Positions 1-10,383 of a stretch of 25,000 nucleotides of DNA are shown here, one piece after another. The notes under the pieces were generated by a model. The model had not been told where the DNA came from, made no database searches, and was given only the letters and a program-made list of their open reading frames with translations. Numbering within the stretch: the first letter of the stretch is position 1; every line of letters starts with the position of its first letter. The stretch is from Tubiluchus corallicola (Eukaryota > Priapulida > Priapulimorpha > Priapulimorphida > Tubiluchidae). The DNA lies in assembly GCA_030141605.1 (NCBI GenBank), contig JAQGDQ010000300.1, positions 17,501 through 42,500 on the forward strand, given 5' to 3'. The position numbers and the translations under genes are program-made.

Positions 1-202
1 ACTCAGTTCGCTGCTCATGCTGTTGTGAAAAACAATGGAACGACCAGCAAGGTCGAGCATAGGAAAGTGATCCCTATTCCCAGAAACGTGACCAAATTTA
101 GTTTTGGAAAAGCCGCTAGGCGGCAGGGCAGTCGAAAGCGGAAGGACAAACTAGCGGCGAAGAAAGAGAAGAAGGCAACTAAAACTTTAGCCATTGTTTT
201 AG
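1..202 (+). CDS. D2-like dopamine receptor, penultimate coding exon (partial)
   Basis: The reading frame is open from base 1 (codons at 1, 4, 7...) and the exon continues upstream of the window. It encodes a basic, Lys/Arg-rich stretch followed by KEKKATKTLAIVLG, which is the end of the third cytoplasmic loop and the start of transmembrane helix 6 in rhodopsin-class amine receptors. Vertebrate D2 and D3 receptors carry nearly the same KEKKAT-x-x-LAIVLG motif; alpha-2 adrenergic receptors and D4 differ more there. This loop normally contacts the G protein (Gi/o in the D2 family). The exon ends after the first base of a Gly codon at donor G|GTAATA (203), phase 1, and joins cleanly to the exon at 2444. 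Apparent coding beyond 202 is intron read-through. Family call secure; the exact paralogue is an inference. Confidence 0.93.
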
Positions 203-318
203 GTAATAACTATACATATATATATATATATATGTGTTTATTGACTGATTACGAGATAGTCGAACATGATACTTTAGTTCAGTCCACAGATCACTACAAA
301 AAAGGACTTTTGATCATA

Positions 319-455
319 TAACATGATCGTTGCTGTCAAAACATAACTGAAGAATTATTTACAACTTCTCACTACACGCTTATTATCGTCTAACATGATC
401 ATTACTGTCCAAAAATCGCTAAACAGTTATTTACTAATTCACAATATGACTTTGG
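319..455 (+). repeat. Diverged 72 bp tandem duplication in the receptor intron
   Basis: Two units start with TAACATGATC at 319 and 391. They share the order TAACATGATC, GCTGTC/ACTGTC, an A-rich block, TTATTTAC, then CTTCTCACTA/TAATTCACAA. An old local duplication; no function seen. Confidence 0.6.
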
Positions 456-689
456 GTTTCCATAGAAAAATTCATGCAAATCGTTGAAGCTCAGTTCAGT
501 GTTATCTTCACGAAGGTGATTAGTAAGTGGACAAAAACAGATAAAAACTACATACCTGCAATACTGAAGTATCGTTAATCACCTACAGTGATGTTGATAT
601 TGGTGTTGATTGTTTACTTGCCCCTTTCTTTGTGCAACGTTCCTTCTTATCTGGGTGTTTTAGGTAGAACAGCGTCAAAGTTACAATAG

Positions 690-1036
690 TAAGATTTAAA
701 AGGGAAGAAAAGGGAATTTTAAAGTATATTGCAAAGAACTTTCCATACAAATTAATATTAGTTAGCATCACTCTTATCTGTTTGAGCCTGTATTACAATG
801 ATAATTACATTTATGTAATTGGAAAAGAAAATTCTTGAGAATTTAAAATGTACTCAGCACCTTGTAAAATGGCACTGTATCGCGATCCCAGTGTGCACCA
901 CTGATTTACTAAAAAAACGTACTTTCAATCTTATTGGCAATATAAAGTAATTTAAACTTTTGCTTAGTTAGTGAAGTGTGTGCGTCGAATGCTCAGATTA
1001 TTTTTTCAAACTTTCCACAATGTTATCTAAACTTGT
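690..1036 (+). repeat. Dispersed repeat R2, copy 1
   Basis: Matches 4255-4585 in the same orientation. The clearest shared part runs from GTAATTGGAAAAGAAAATTC (near 818) through TAAAATGGCAC, GTGCACCACTG and TATAAAGTAATTTAAACTTT to TGTTATCTAAACTTG (near 1035). No coding capacity, and I could not define terminal repeats or target duplications. Probably a fragment of a non-autonomous transposon; the class is unknown. This copy lies within the receptor intron. Confidence 0.65.
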
Positions 1037-2443
1037 TTCAAACAACATACCGTTAAAATGACTGCACCTAACGGTCGTCGCGGAAGTTTAAATTTACAAG
1101 TTTTATACATCGTTACTGCCGACGCAAGCTCTGAATGCAATAATTCCAGCACGTAAGTTATATAAAATTTCAAGGCGAATTTTTAAGCTTCACTTACGAA
1201 GTGTTTTTTTCTGCTTTAAGATTTAAGGATTTATTGGCATGCAAAAAACATAACAATACAGGATCACAATCATAATAGCATCTGATGAGATGTATTGATA
1301 GCCATAACAAAGTTACAAATAAGCATGAACTTTAATTCACTAAAGCTGCTGCTGCTGGCTTTGTGTTAGATAAACAAACGAGGATTATGTAGGATGTTCG
1401 CGTATTTTTGATTATGCGTGTATTTATACGCAAAATTTTTTGCGGGGCCTCTGCTAGTAAGTATATTAAATAACAACTACCACATTACAGTAACTACTGA
1501 GATACATTACAAATTTTAAAATAGGTTTAAAACTTAAGCCTTTTCTAAATAATTACTATTGTTTATAGATACTATAGCTGACATTCTAAAATATATAATT
1601 ATAAATTTACTGTTTTGTGTCAAATATAATAGGTATGTGTACTTTAATTTAAGTTTCTATCGTTAAAGCACTCAAATACAAACTTACAAAGAAAAGCTAC
1701 AATTTCGATATCACTAGTTCCTAGAGGAAATATTAATTTGTTTTCGGTTGACATATTAGAGAAGGTGGGCACAAGTCATTAATTTTGTTGAAAAAACCGG
1801 ATCGTAGCTGGTTATGTTTTGTAAAACTCGATACGCTTAGTCTTCAATTTCATCTTTGTAGTGTTGACAAAATAGTATTAGCATGAAGAATTGCAAGCTC
1901 TACTAAGATTGTTTTTCTCATCAGTTCTAACTACAAATATCTCACATTTCAAAAACGGATTAAGCAACCTGAGAATCCGTAACGTGCGGAAAATAAATAT
2001 TTGAAAATCGAAATACTTAGATGACATCTAAAAAAACGCTAATTAAATCGTTTTCGAGAAAATCTATGTTTATATGGCGTAAATGTACCAGCCATATTGT
2101 TTTCTGAAAAGAAATCAAGTTTCTCTTGCTGTAAACTATTTTGACAAATAACTCACTTTAAGATTAATTCACAATTTTATTTTAAAGTGTGTATTAAAAT
2201 TCACGTAAAACTATATAAAACATGCATAAGGCTAGACATTAAAATACAATATTAAAATTAATGAAATAACAATAAAAAGAGATTGAAATAGAAACAATAA
2301 CGATTACATCAATGGTAGGCGTAGTTTTGTAAAAAAAAGCTAGCATGTCACAATTTCATTGTGTAACCGAACTACAATTTTTTATACTCAAGCCTACACG
2401 TTTGCTTTAAATTAATTTTACAAATTTGAATTTCTTGTTTCAG

Positions 2444-2670
2444 GTGTGTTTCTTCTCTGTTGGGTTCCTTTCTTCACGTGTAACATAATGAACGCGATCT
2501 GTCTTAAATTTCTTTACGATTGGCAGCCGCCAGTGTTTGCCTTCACATTCACCACGTGGATTGGCTACATCAACAGTCTTTTCAATCCAATCATCTACAC
2601 CATCTTCAACATCGAGTTCCGTCGATCTTTCCAGAAGATTCTCGCTTCTTCGTGTGGCAGGCATCCTTGA
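2444..2670 (+). CDS. D2-like dopamine receptor, last coding exon
   Basis: Encodes helices 6 and 7 and the tail of a class A GPCR. Visible hallmarks are FLLCWVPFF in helix 6 (the CWxP toggle), the ligand-facing TTWIGYINS at the start of helix 7, the NPIIY motif (the family's NPxxY), and helix 8 with FNIEFRRSFQKIL. FNIEFR plus KIL are typical of D2-like receptors, and TCNIMNAIC resembles invertebrate D2-like sequences. The protein ends ASSCGRHP, with stop TGA at 2668-2670; the tail Cys is a possible palmitoylation site. Very short tails are usual for D2-like receptors, so this end looks intact. An amine-binding Gi/o-coupled role follows from family knowledge. An alpha-2-like or other amine receptor is the main alternative. 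Reverse-strand frames over this exon are shadows. Confidence 0.95.
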
Positions 2671-4254
2671 TTCATGCTGTATTGCTGTGTAAAGTAATTT
2701 GGCGGTTGCGTATTGTGTGTTAACCGGTGCAAAAATACAAAACATGAGTTACGTTTTAGCTTAAAGCCGTTCAGTTGGTTAAATCTACGATTTCCCATAT
2801 TACTTGCTCAATAACCAGACTTTATAGAGTAATAAAATAACTTTATCCTAAACTTATTAGATTAGGTTCACGCATAGCTTGATGGCACAGCCTGCTCAGA
2901 GGGTGAAGGTACTGTAGCCGTAAACGTAAACTTGCTTTGGATAAGTTATGATGGAGAGTGTTGCATTGTTATTGCTCAATGGTCACAGTATCTTTTGATG
3001 ATTAAATGTTAACCAAGATATTTCAAATTTCAAACCTCCGTGTACGAAATTTTGCAAAATATGCTGTTGTAATGTGAATTCACTTGCTCATTTGTAGCTA
3101 AAAAAATTACCAAATTTTTAAGGAAGGTAATTTTTTGAACGAACACTGTCACAGCAATCTTGATGATATTTCAGTTGCATAATGTAACGCTGGTTTGCAT
3201 AATGTTACGTAGTTTATTGCAGTATAGGAACTTACGCAATTTTTAGTGGTTGTTGACCGGCGTAATGAGGCCTACCTTGCCTTTTTTTGCACTATCATTT
3301 ACTTTCTCTTCATGGATTGGTTGGCTTCTCGCATTCAGTGTGCTCAATAAATTTGCAACTACACCTAGGCGCCATCTACCGTACATTAAAGAAAAATATG
3401 GGAAATGTTATGTGAAAGATAACAATTAATGACGTTCTCAATCAAACAGAGCACTGGTTTTAAGTTTTAAGTTTTTAAGGCTATATAAAGCTATATTAAT
3501 TCGCCAAGAATAGATTTTCCAAGCTACTGGGGTAAAACGGACTGCAGAAATCTATTGGTTTTGGGGGGTAAATTCTATTGGTCTATAAGCTTAATTAGTT
3601 GCAGGTGCCTGTAATTTTTGAGCTTTGCACCATTAAGTCTATAAAGCGAAAGACTAACTCTCAATTGTTATTACTGACGCATTTTATACAGCAAACTTTA
3701 TTGTTGTGATTAACAATGTTTCAAATTCTAATATACGCCTTGACGCTTTAAATAACCCTGCTTCTACTTAATTTATTTTTTAGCACTAACTCACCTAGCA
3801 CTTATTGAGCACTTATTGACTTGCCAATTTATTTATTTCTGTATAACAGAGATGAAATTATGCACAAGTTCCAAAAGTTTGTTAAACGAAAAGCGTAGAA
3901 TGCAAAAACTTGCAGGTTTTTCATTCATATATTTATAGCAAACCTGAATGATGGTAGTTTTTAAAAAAATTCTTTGCAAAAGTGCAAGAAAGTAGTTAAC
4001 GTTCATATTGTTATTAATGATGTTGCGAAGCATTTTCCAATGTTTACACATATTTTCATTATAATTATGTTGGATTGTATATGTTCTCATGATGAATTGT
4101 TGTTGTGAGGTACATTATAGTGATTTAAATATGTAATAAAGCTTTTTTTACAAAAACACAATGGAAATTCTTTTTAAATAGATTATCTGGTAACTAGTAA
4201 TTTAACCGACTATGATGAAACGTAGACCAGTAGACCAGCTAAAAACTTAACTGT
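2671..4254. other. Receptor 3' flank, no gene seen
   Basis: AT-rich sequence following the receptor stop codon; the first part should be 3' UTR. Possible frames are short and A/T-driven (for example the 85-codon reverse frame at 3833-4090), with no recognisable motif or splice support. Confidence 0.5.
2831..2836 (+). terminator. Possible polyadenylation signal of the receptor gene
   Basis: An AATAAA hexamer lies 160 bp after the receptor stop codon and is the first canonical one downstream. Another (CAATAAAT) is near 3346. The hexamer is common by chance in AT-rich DNA, so transcript 3' ends are needed to choose. Confidence 0.4.
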
Positions 4255-4585
4255 TAAACAAGAAGAAAAGAAATTTTAAAGCATGTCCCAAAAAACGTTC
4301 CGCACAACGATATAATACTTAATATTACACTTCCCTGCTTGAAAGTGTTATGTAACTAGAAAAGAAAATTCATGGTGATTTAAAATATTCCTGCCAACTG
4401 GTAAAATGTCACAGACTCACCTTCCCAGTCCGCACCACTGGCTCACCAAAAGCGTATTTTTAATCTAATTGACCCGATAAAGTAATTTAAACTTTTAGTT
4501 AGTTAGTGAAATATGTATTATGAAAATATGACTCAAATGCTCACATTGTATTTTCTAATTTTACGCCATGTTATTTAAACTTGCG
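4255..4585 (+). repeat. Dispersed repeat R2, copy 2
   Basis: Second copy of the sequence at 690-1036, with shared blocks AGAAAAGAAATTTTAAAG, GTAACTAGAAAAGAAAATTC, GGTAAAATGTCAC, CCGCACCACTGGCTCACC, ATAAAGTAATTTAAACTTTT and TGTTATTTAAACTTG in the same order. It has small insertions and deletions throughout, so the copies are old. It ends about 200 bp before a copy of family R1. Confidence 0.65.
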
Positions 4586-4785
4586 CCAAGACACCGGCAA
4601 TTTCTTATCTGCCGCAAATAGTACTTTTTCGTCTACAGAATAGTGGATTCACGAAGTTCATTTCTTCGTGTTGCTGTTAAAACTAAAATAGTGCATTAAC
4701 AGCCATCATACCGGAAACTGAGAAGCCCGACTTATGCTTTTCCTGTAACTAATTGTCACCGAAACTACCAAGCGCGCCACCAGAG

Positions 4786-5680
4786 TAAATTTAAAGCAAA
4801 ACTGGACCCAATCTTAGACTTTAGGTCAAAACAATCTACTCTTTAAAATATTGAAAGGAAACATACATTTTTTCACAACTGTCTTATGTTATGCAGCAAC
4901 TGAAAAACAATAAATAACATGTAAAAATATGCAACATTATTTCATATATACCAACATTACCGCCATTGCATCTTTGTAGAATCAGCATAATATTACCGCC
5001 GTCAACACTGTTTAGGTTTTCCCAAATGAATGTATTTTCAATTGCAGATACGACTCCGTGTCAATAAAAACAATGAGAAGAGGCGTTTGCCATTTTTGGT
5101 AATAATTTAAAGCACAACCGGATCCAATCTTAAACTGTAGGTCAAAACAATCTGTTCTTTAAAATATTGAAAGGAAGCATACTATTTTTTCACAAATGAC
5201 TTAAGTGAAAGAATTATTACCACACAAACACAATTTCGCGTTCGCGCCACTAGTTCTTCGCTGTTCGCCATTCGCTAATTAGACGGACACTAGCGCCTGC
5301 ATTTTGGAAACGCATTGCACAAAAACAGGTGCTGTACCTCTCAGTTCAGATGTGTTAGTTCCTGATGAACTACACACGTTCAAATGCTCATGCGTGAACA
5401 CAACGGTAAATTTGAAAATTGAAAATTAATCTTAAAACTTAGCTAGTTTTTGTAAAAGTGGCACTGTACGTCAATTTTCTCTTTCGCAAACACGTGCAAC
5501 ACGCTCGTGGAATATTTTTGCTGTTGAAAATTATGTTAGCTTGTGATGTCATCAATAGTTAATTAAGATTTTAATCTTTTATTTAATTATCAGAAATGCT
5601 TTTTTAGTATTAATTGTGTTAAAATCTGTACTTTTTATCGGAGTAGTATATGAAAAATCATCCTGTTTTCCTTTAATAAA
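4786..5680 (+). repeat. Dispersed repeat R1, copy A (longest)
   Basis: Longest of three copies (others at 10384-11104 and 19885-20350), all in plus orientation. Landmarks: GGATCCAATCTTAAACTGTAGGTCAAAA, CACACAAACACAATTTCGCG, CACTAGCGCCTGCAT, GCTGTACCTCTCAGTTCAGA, GCAAACACGTGCAAC, GTTGAAAATTATGTT, ATCATCCTGT-TTCCTTTAA. No open frame of meaning, no poly(A) tail and no clear inverted ends, so the class is unknown. It carries an internal direct repeat of about 93 bp: 4786-4878 recurs at 5103-5195. Confidence 0.75.
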
Positions 5681-6644
5681 CCATGTGTGTGAACAGGAGA
5701 ACCGCTATCTAAACTGCAGTCGAAACAGCTAAAGTAGTGAAACTTGTTAGTTTGTTTGATTTACGTATCTACATAGTAGGTAACGTATTAGATCAATTGG
5801 GCATAAAACCAACTTGAATAGAACACGAGAAACGCAATTAGATGTTTGGTGAAGTTTACCACAATCATACGCATACTCAATGAGGCAGAGCAGAAATACA
5901 ACAACCTCCTAGATGTCGCTCTTAGGAATGCTTCTAGGTGGAATATAGAAGGCTTCTATAGGCCTAGATTCTGCAGTTCATTTAAATAGTTTTATAAGTG
6001 CATTTTTACACAAAATAGCATAAGTCAAACAAATCAATCACGCCATCTTCACAAAACTCCAAGCCGTTTATATATTATATAGAAACTATGTAAACTTGCG
6101 AAGCAAAAGTCGTAGTAGACCTAAAGTGATGTAAACGTAAGAACGTATGTCAACAATATAGTTAGAGAAACGATTTGTTAAATTTTACCATAGTTGCTTA
6201 TATAGTGAAAATCACATAGCCAATTTCTATGCATATAATTATCGATTTCATGCATCTTCTATAATGGGTTACAATTTGTTATCTATTTGTAACGAGCACA
6301 AAACTTTTTACTCAAATGAAAATTTTGTTTCTAAAGTTTTTTCCTATACATTAGATGTAAGAAGTAATGCTAAGCACTAGCAAAGAACAAGTACGGACTG
6401 TAAATTTCTTTAAAGAAGTTATGGGCTCTAGAAACACACGTTCACCGTCTTGCAATTCACATTGTAATGCAGTCCATTAACCTTTGTTTGGCAGGAAAGT
6501 CAACAGTGCAAACAAACTACTTCAGATACATTTCCTCGAGTAGAACAACATCACAGTATAATTAAATTTACTGCTCCTTGTAGATTAGTGACAATTTGCA
6601 ATTCTCTTAGTAGCACTTCAAACACATTTTCTTTCATGTGAAAG

Positions 6645-6696
6645 CACCCTACTCTAACATTTTTAGCAATGGATGACACCCTACTCTAACATTTTT
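6645..6696 (+). repeat. Perfect 20 bp direct repeat
   Basis: CACCCTACTCTAACATTTTT occurs at 6645-6664 and again at 6677-6696, 32 bp apart. A small tandem duplication; no function seen. Confidence 0.8.
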
Positions 6697-7035
6697 CCTA
6701 GTTTCGCTACAGAAATTTATTAAAATATTACTGGCATTTCTTGGAGTATGTAAATCACTATCGAGAACATGGTGGCGCCAGCTGTTGGGCGATTTAGTGC
6801 CTTTCCGTAAAGTAGTAGGATGGCATACTGTAAAATCAAATTTTAACGTTTTATAGTAATGAAATTATACAAATTATTTTAAAAGTAAAAGTACACCGTA
6901 ATAATGAAATAATTTGAAATACTATCACGATAACTGTGGACTGGCCTATCCAACTGGTTCATAAAGAAAAATGACATTTGACATTACTTGCTGCGTATTA
7001 CAAGAGTAGCTCGATTTGTGTCGTGAAACGTGCAG

Positions 7036-7106
7036 GCCTAAATTTATAGACGATTTTGTGGATACTGATTGGCAATTTACAAAATTCCACAAAGCATCAA
7101 CATTAC
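7036..7106 (+). CDS. Weak candidate exon, unknown gene
   Basis: A 71 bp block lies between AG (GAAACGTGCAG, ending 7035) and a strong donor AC|GTAAGT at 7107. One frame reads PKFIDDFVDTDWQFTKFHKA and is protein-like. The acceptor has little pyrimidine tract, and no partner exon with matching phase was found nearby. It could be chance or a relic. Confidence 0.15.
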
Positions 7107-7174
7107 GTAAGTCACATCACACCTTTCGGAAGTTTCTTAGCGTTGCCGATAGGGTGCGCAATGATCACGTCTTA

Positions 7175-7383
7175 AGCGGCGTTTATGTAGCATGCGGATG
7201 CCGATGCGAATGCGTTTTCCACTGCAGAACACATTGCAGAAGAGGCTGCGGGGAATAGCTGCACAAAAAGAACAACGCGTGTGCAGGCTGCATAAACGGG
7301 TGCAATGAAAACAATATAAACCGATTTTATCTGTTCCGCACCCCCAAAAAACAACCGAATCCGCATCCTACATAAACGCCACT
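7175..7383. mobile_element. 209 bp inverted-repeat element with TTA duplication (Harbinger-like MITE)
   Basis: The left end reads AGCGGCGTTTATGTAGCATG then CGGATGCCG. The right end, reverse-complemented, reads AGTGGCGTTTATGTAGGATG then CGGATTCG, so the inverted termini match over about 28 bp with four mismatches. Both sides are flanked by TTA (7172-7174 and 7384-7386), the 3 bp duplication typical of PIF/Harbinger transposons. The interior is relatively GC-rich, lacks a transposase and is too short to be autonomous. The superfamily call rests only on the TTA duplication and could be wrong; the inverted-repeat structure itself is plain in the sequence. Confidence 0.8.
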
Positions 7384-7386
7384 TTA

Positions 7387-9751
7387 CAGAAGCACAGAAA
7401 TAACAAATACACAAAATGTTGATGATGTATCTTTTGCCGTGGCACAATTCGAGGTATTCTCCAAAATGAAATATCTTCCAGAGTTAGAGAAATTCTATGA
7501 AAACTCTTTTCATCCGTGAGAGAATTGAGTAATCTACCGACCCTTGATTTCTTTGATTGCATAATTTATTCGTGGAAAGTTTCAATCGTAATTATTTATT
7601 TATGTTATTACATTCACAAAAATCACTAATTTTTATAAAAGTCGTAGATCAACAGACCAAAAGCAATTATGCTGACTCAATCACGCGTTACCAGCGCTAA
7701 AACGTACCGGTGCACATAACATAAAAATTGTTGAACCATAAAAATAAGAACGTAGCAAATTCTTGAACCATAGAACATAAGAACGTAGCAAATTCTTGAA
7801 CCATAGAACATAAGAACGTAGCAAATTGGTGAATTATCTTTCAATGAACCTCTGAACAAGGCTTAAATAAACCTTCTGCGTCTAATCTTCCTGCCATATT
7901 TCTATTATTTGACTTTGCAATATACATCTTTTTTGCTTGCGGTATTTGGCCATTTTATCTTCAGTAATGATCTGTATAAACGTCTTCGAATATCATCAAC
8001 CTCTACTTTATTATTTATTTTCAAGGTACACAAATATACAAAAACACGGGAGATAAGACCGATGAGTAAAACGCATCTCAGATCCCGGGTTAACTCATTC
8101 AATTAAAATCACACTAAATCATGATACTGTTCGTATTTTTTACTATCGGCTCTTGCTAGATCCATAACACACGTTCGAAAATGGTGTAAAGTAATGATAG
8201 TCAGACATTTTAATGCATGTTTTCTACTGAGCTGAATGGAATCAAAAACAGGTTTTTCGAATTTGTATGAGTCAACTGCTTATATTAACCTTATTTTTTG
8301 TGCCTGCCATCATATCATGTTATATCCGCTCTATGACATATCTACTGAAAAATACTGTTACTAAGAAGTTTGTTATAAAAAATTTAAAAAATTTTTATTG
8401 AAACAATTTTACCAAGAAACAGTTTAAACAAGAATGGAATTTATAAACAGAAACAGAATTCATTAATTTCGTATTCCAGGCAACTATAGGGTTTATAGTA
8501 AATTGGGTTAAAAATATTATACACAGTTATTAAAGTATACTATTTAAACTCATGAATAATAATCAACGAACACATTATTTTAATTTAGTGTCTCTGATTA
8601 AAGCCTTAGTAATAAAATTACTGTACGCCTTAAAATATTGTAAAGCGGAATGCCTTTTATTACTAAAAATTTTGTTTGAAATTCCGTACTCTGAATATAC
8701 TTTTCAGTGTACCAGTTCAATGATCAACATAATAATAATAGACTAACTGAAATACAATTGATATTACATCAGTGCATGCGTGTAAGAAAATACATTCTGA
8801 AGTTCTACCAGCGCAATAAAACCTCAAATTAATGTTGCACTAGCTATATATACAAATTTTTAATATTGTAAAAACAAACACAAAAACTTATTTTATCCAA
8901 AAGCTCTTAGTTGCTAGAACTACGAATTTGTGCACATACAACACTACAGACCACAATCTTTTGCAGTTAAACTGCCAGAGAATTTGTAAAATGAATTTTT
9001 GACAAATTTACTTGGCAAAACTGTCACAAAAAATCATTAAAACGAAAGAATTAAACAATACCGTTGTATTAATAATTACCTGTCCGTATTTGCAGGTGCC
9101 TGTAGATACGTATATATTAGTTAAAGGTACTTTTCATTGTATTTCATCAAATAATTCTTTATTTCTTACCAAGTTTTAATTAACGTTTTGCCTTCACTGA
9201 AATTTCGAGTTAATCGTGATTGTCATCATTTTCCGATTACAGCAAATTTCATTATCCTGCAATATCCATGTTGTGTACTTTTACCAGATCTTCTTGACGC
9301 ATTTCCATTTAACTTTCTGCCTAAATAAATGCACCCTATTATCTTGACGTAGATTTCAAGACATTTCAAGCACTGCATTCCCTCGATAATATGCATAATT
9401 TCACTCAAAGCAATAGCTACATAAAGAGAAATCATGTTATTTCCCAAGTTTAGAAGGTGCATAATTTTCGTTTATACTTCTTCCAAAAATTTGCATAATT
9501 TCGCGTCGCATCAATAATTACGACATTTTGACAAAAAAACAAAAACATCAGACGTCAATTCTAAGAAATTAGATCATTTCGAGAGTAGCTGGTATCCTTT
9601 GTCTGTATCTTATACCAGTCAATGTTTCACTGTGGATTGTGAGCGAATCTAATATTGATAGCAATAACATTCATTTATCTACATTTCTCTCACAAATACT
9701 GTTCACACTACATAGAATAACTTGAAAAAACAGTTAACACACAGCGAAAAA
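7387..9751. other. Intergenic stretch between the two inverted-repeat elements
   Basis: AT-rich, no gene seen. It contains the 33 bp minisatellite at 7731-7826. Overlapping opposite-strand frames near 7905-8106 have no recognisable content. Confidence 0.45.
7731..7826 (+). repeat. Minisatellite, three 32-33 bp units
   Basis: The unit TTGAACCATAGAACATAAGAACGTAGCAAATTC occurs three times head to tail (about 7731-7762, 7763-7795, 7796-7826). Units 2 and 3 are nearly identical; unit 1 has AAAA where the others have GAAC. The low divergence suggests recent expansion. Confidence 0.9.
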
Positions 9752-9753
9752 TA

Positions 9754-9947
9754 CGAAAGTGTATTAGGGCCATGATATTCGATTAAAAAAAATCTGGTTA
9801 TAATTTTGTTATAACCAAATTTTTTTTATAATCGGATGGCAAAAAAATTGGTTATAACCACGTTTTTTATAATCGGACGAAAAACGAAAAAACTTGGTTA
9901 TAACCAGATTTTTTATAATCGGATATCATGGCCCTGATATGCTTTCG
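9754..9947. mobile_element. 194 bp palindromic MITE with TA duplication
   Basis: The left end reads CGAAAGTGTATTAGGGCCAT then GATATTCGATTA. The right end, reverse-complemented, reads CGAAAGCATATCAGGGCCAT then GATATCCGATTA. The arms pair further into A/T tracts and GGTTATAACC palindromes, so a single strand could fold into a long hairpin. TA flanks both ends (9752-9753 and 9948-9949), as in Tc1/mariner-type insertions. The interior holds repeated modules of GGTTATAACCA followed by TTTTTTATAATCGGA. No coding capacity. The superfamily is inferred from the TA duplication alone. Confidence 0.85.
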
Positions 9948-9949
9948 TA

Positions 9950-10383
9950 GAACAATGGAACAATTGTTCTGTGAACAATGGCGCACACACTGGTAGTCAA
10001 ATTTGAGATTTTTATACCTCATATTACTTAAAACAATACTAAACATAAATACATAATACTAAATATATAAAAAAATCATCAGTACCAAATAAATCTTAAG
10101 GCCTAAAATATAGTTGAACATATAGCTAACTTCGACTAGGTGATAGAAGGCTTCGACTAAAATACAAGGTAAAACTATAAACTATCAGTCTCTCTTAAGT
10201 AGTAAAATACTGCAAATCGCTAAAGATTGTCAGCTACGAATCCATGAGACAGTAGAAAAACGTGAAAAATAGGAAATATGAAACATCTTCTCATCTTTGC
10301 TACATTCGCTTATATACTCCGATGAAATTCTTACAACTTGGGCAACGATGTTCCACGTCTTTGCAAGAATCTACACAAAATGG
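9950..10383. other. Intergenic, nothing recognised
   Basis: AT-rich spacer between the palindromic MITE and R1 copy B. The 73-codon reverse frame at 10300-10521 runs across the R1 boundary and has no motif. Confidence 0.4.

Larger units (their letters stand above)
203..2443 (+). other. Intron of the D2-like receptor gene
   Basis: A 2,241 bp phase-1 intron with donor GTAATA at 203 and acceptor TTTCTTGTTTCAG ending at 2443. It interrupts helix 6 between VLG and VF; from memory, vertebrate DRD2/DRD3 genes have an intron at this place. Contents: a short (TA)n run at about 212-233, a diverged 72 bp tandem duplication at 319-455, and copy 1 of dispersed repeat R2 at about 690-1036. The remainder is AT-rich with no open frame of note. 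Confidence 0.9.
5681..7171. other. Intergenic stretch, no secure gene
   Basis: AT-rich and mostly featureless. It contains a perfect 20 bp direct repeat (6645-6664 and 6677-6696) and one weak candidate exon (7036-7106), described separately. Confidence 0.45.

Noticed and set aside
2440-2798. Two reverse-strand frames over the receptor exon
   Set aside because: Shadows of the conserved helix 6-7 coding sequence.
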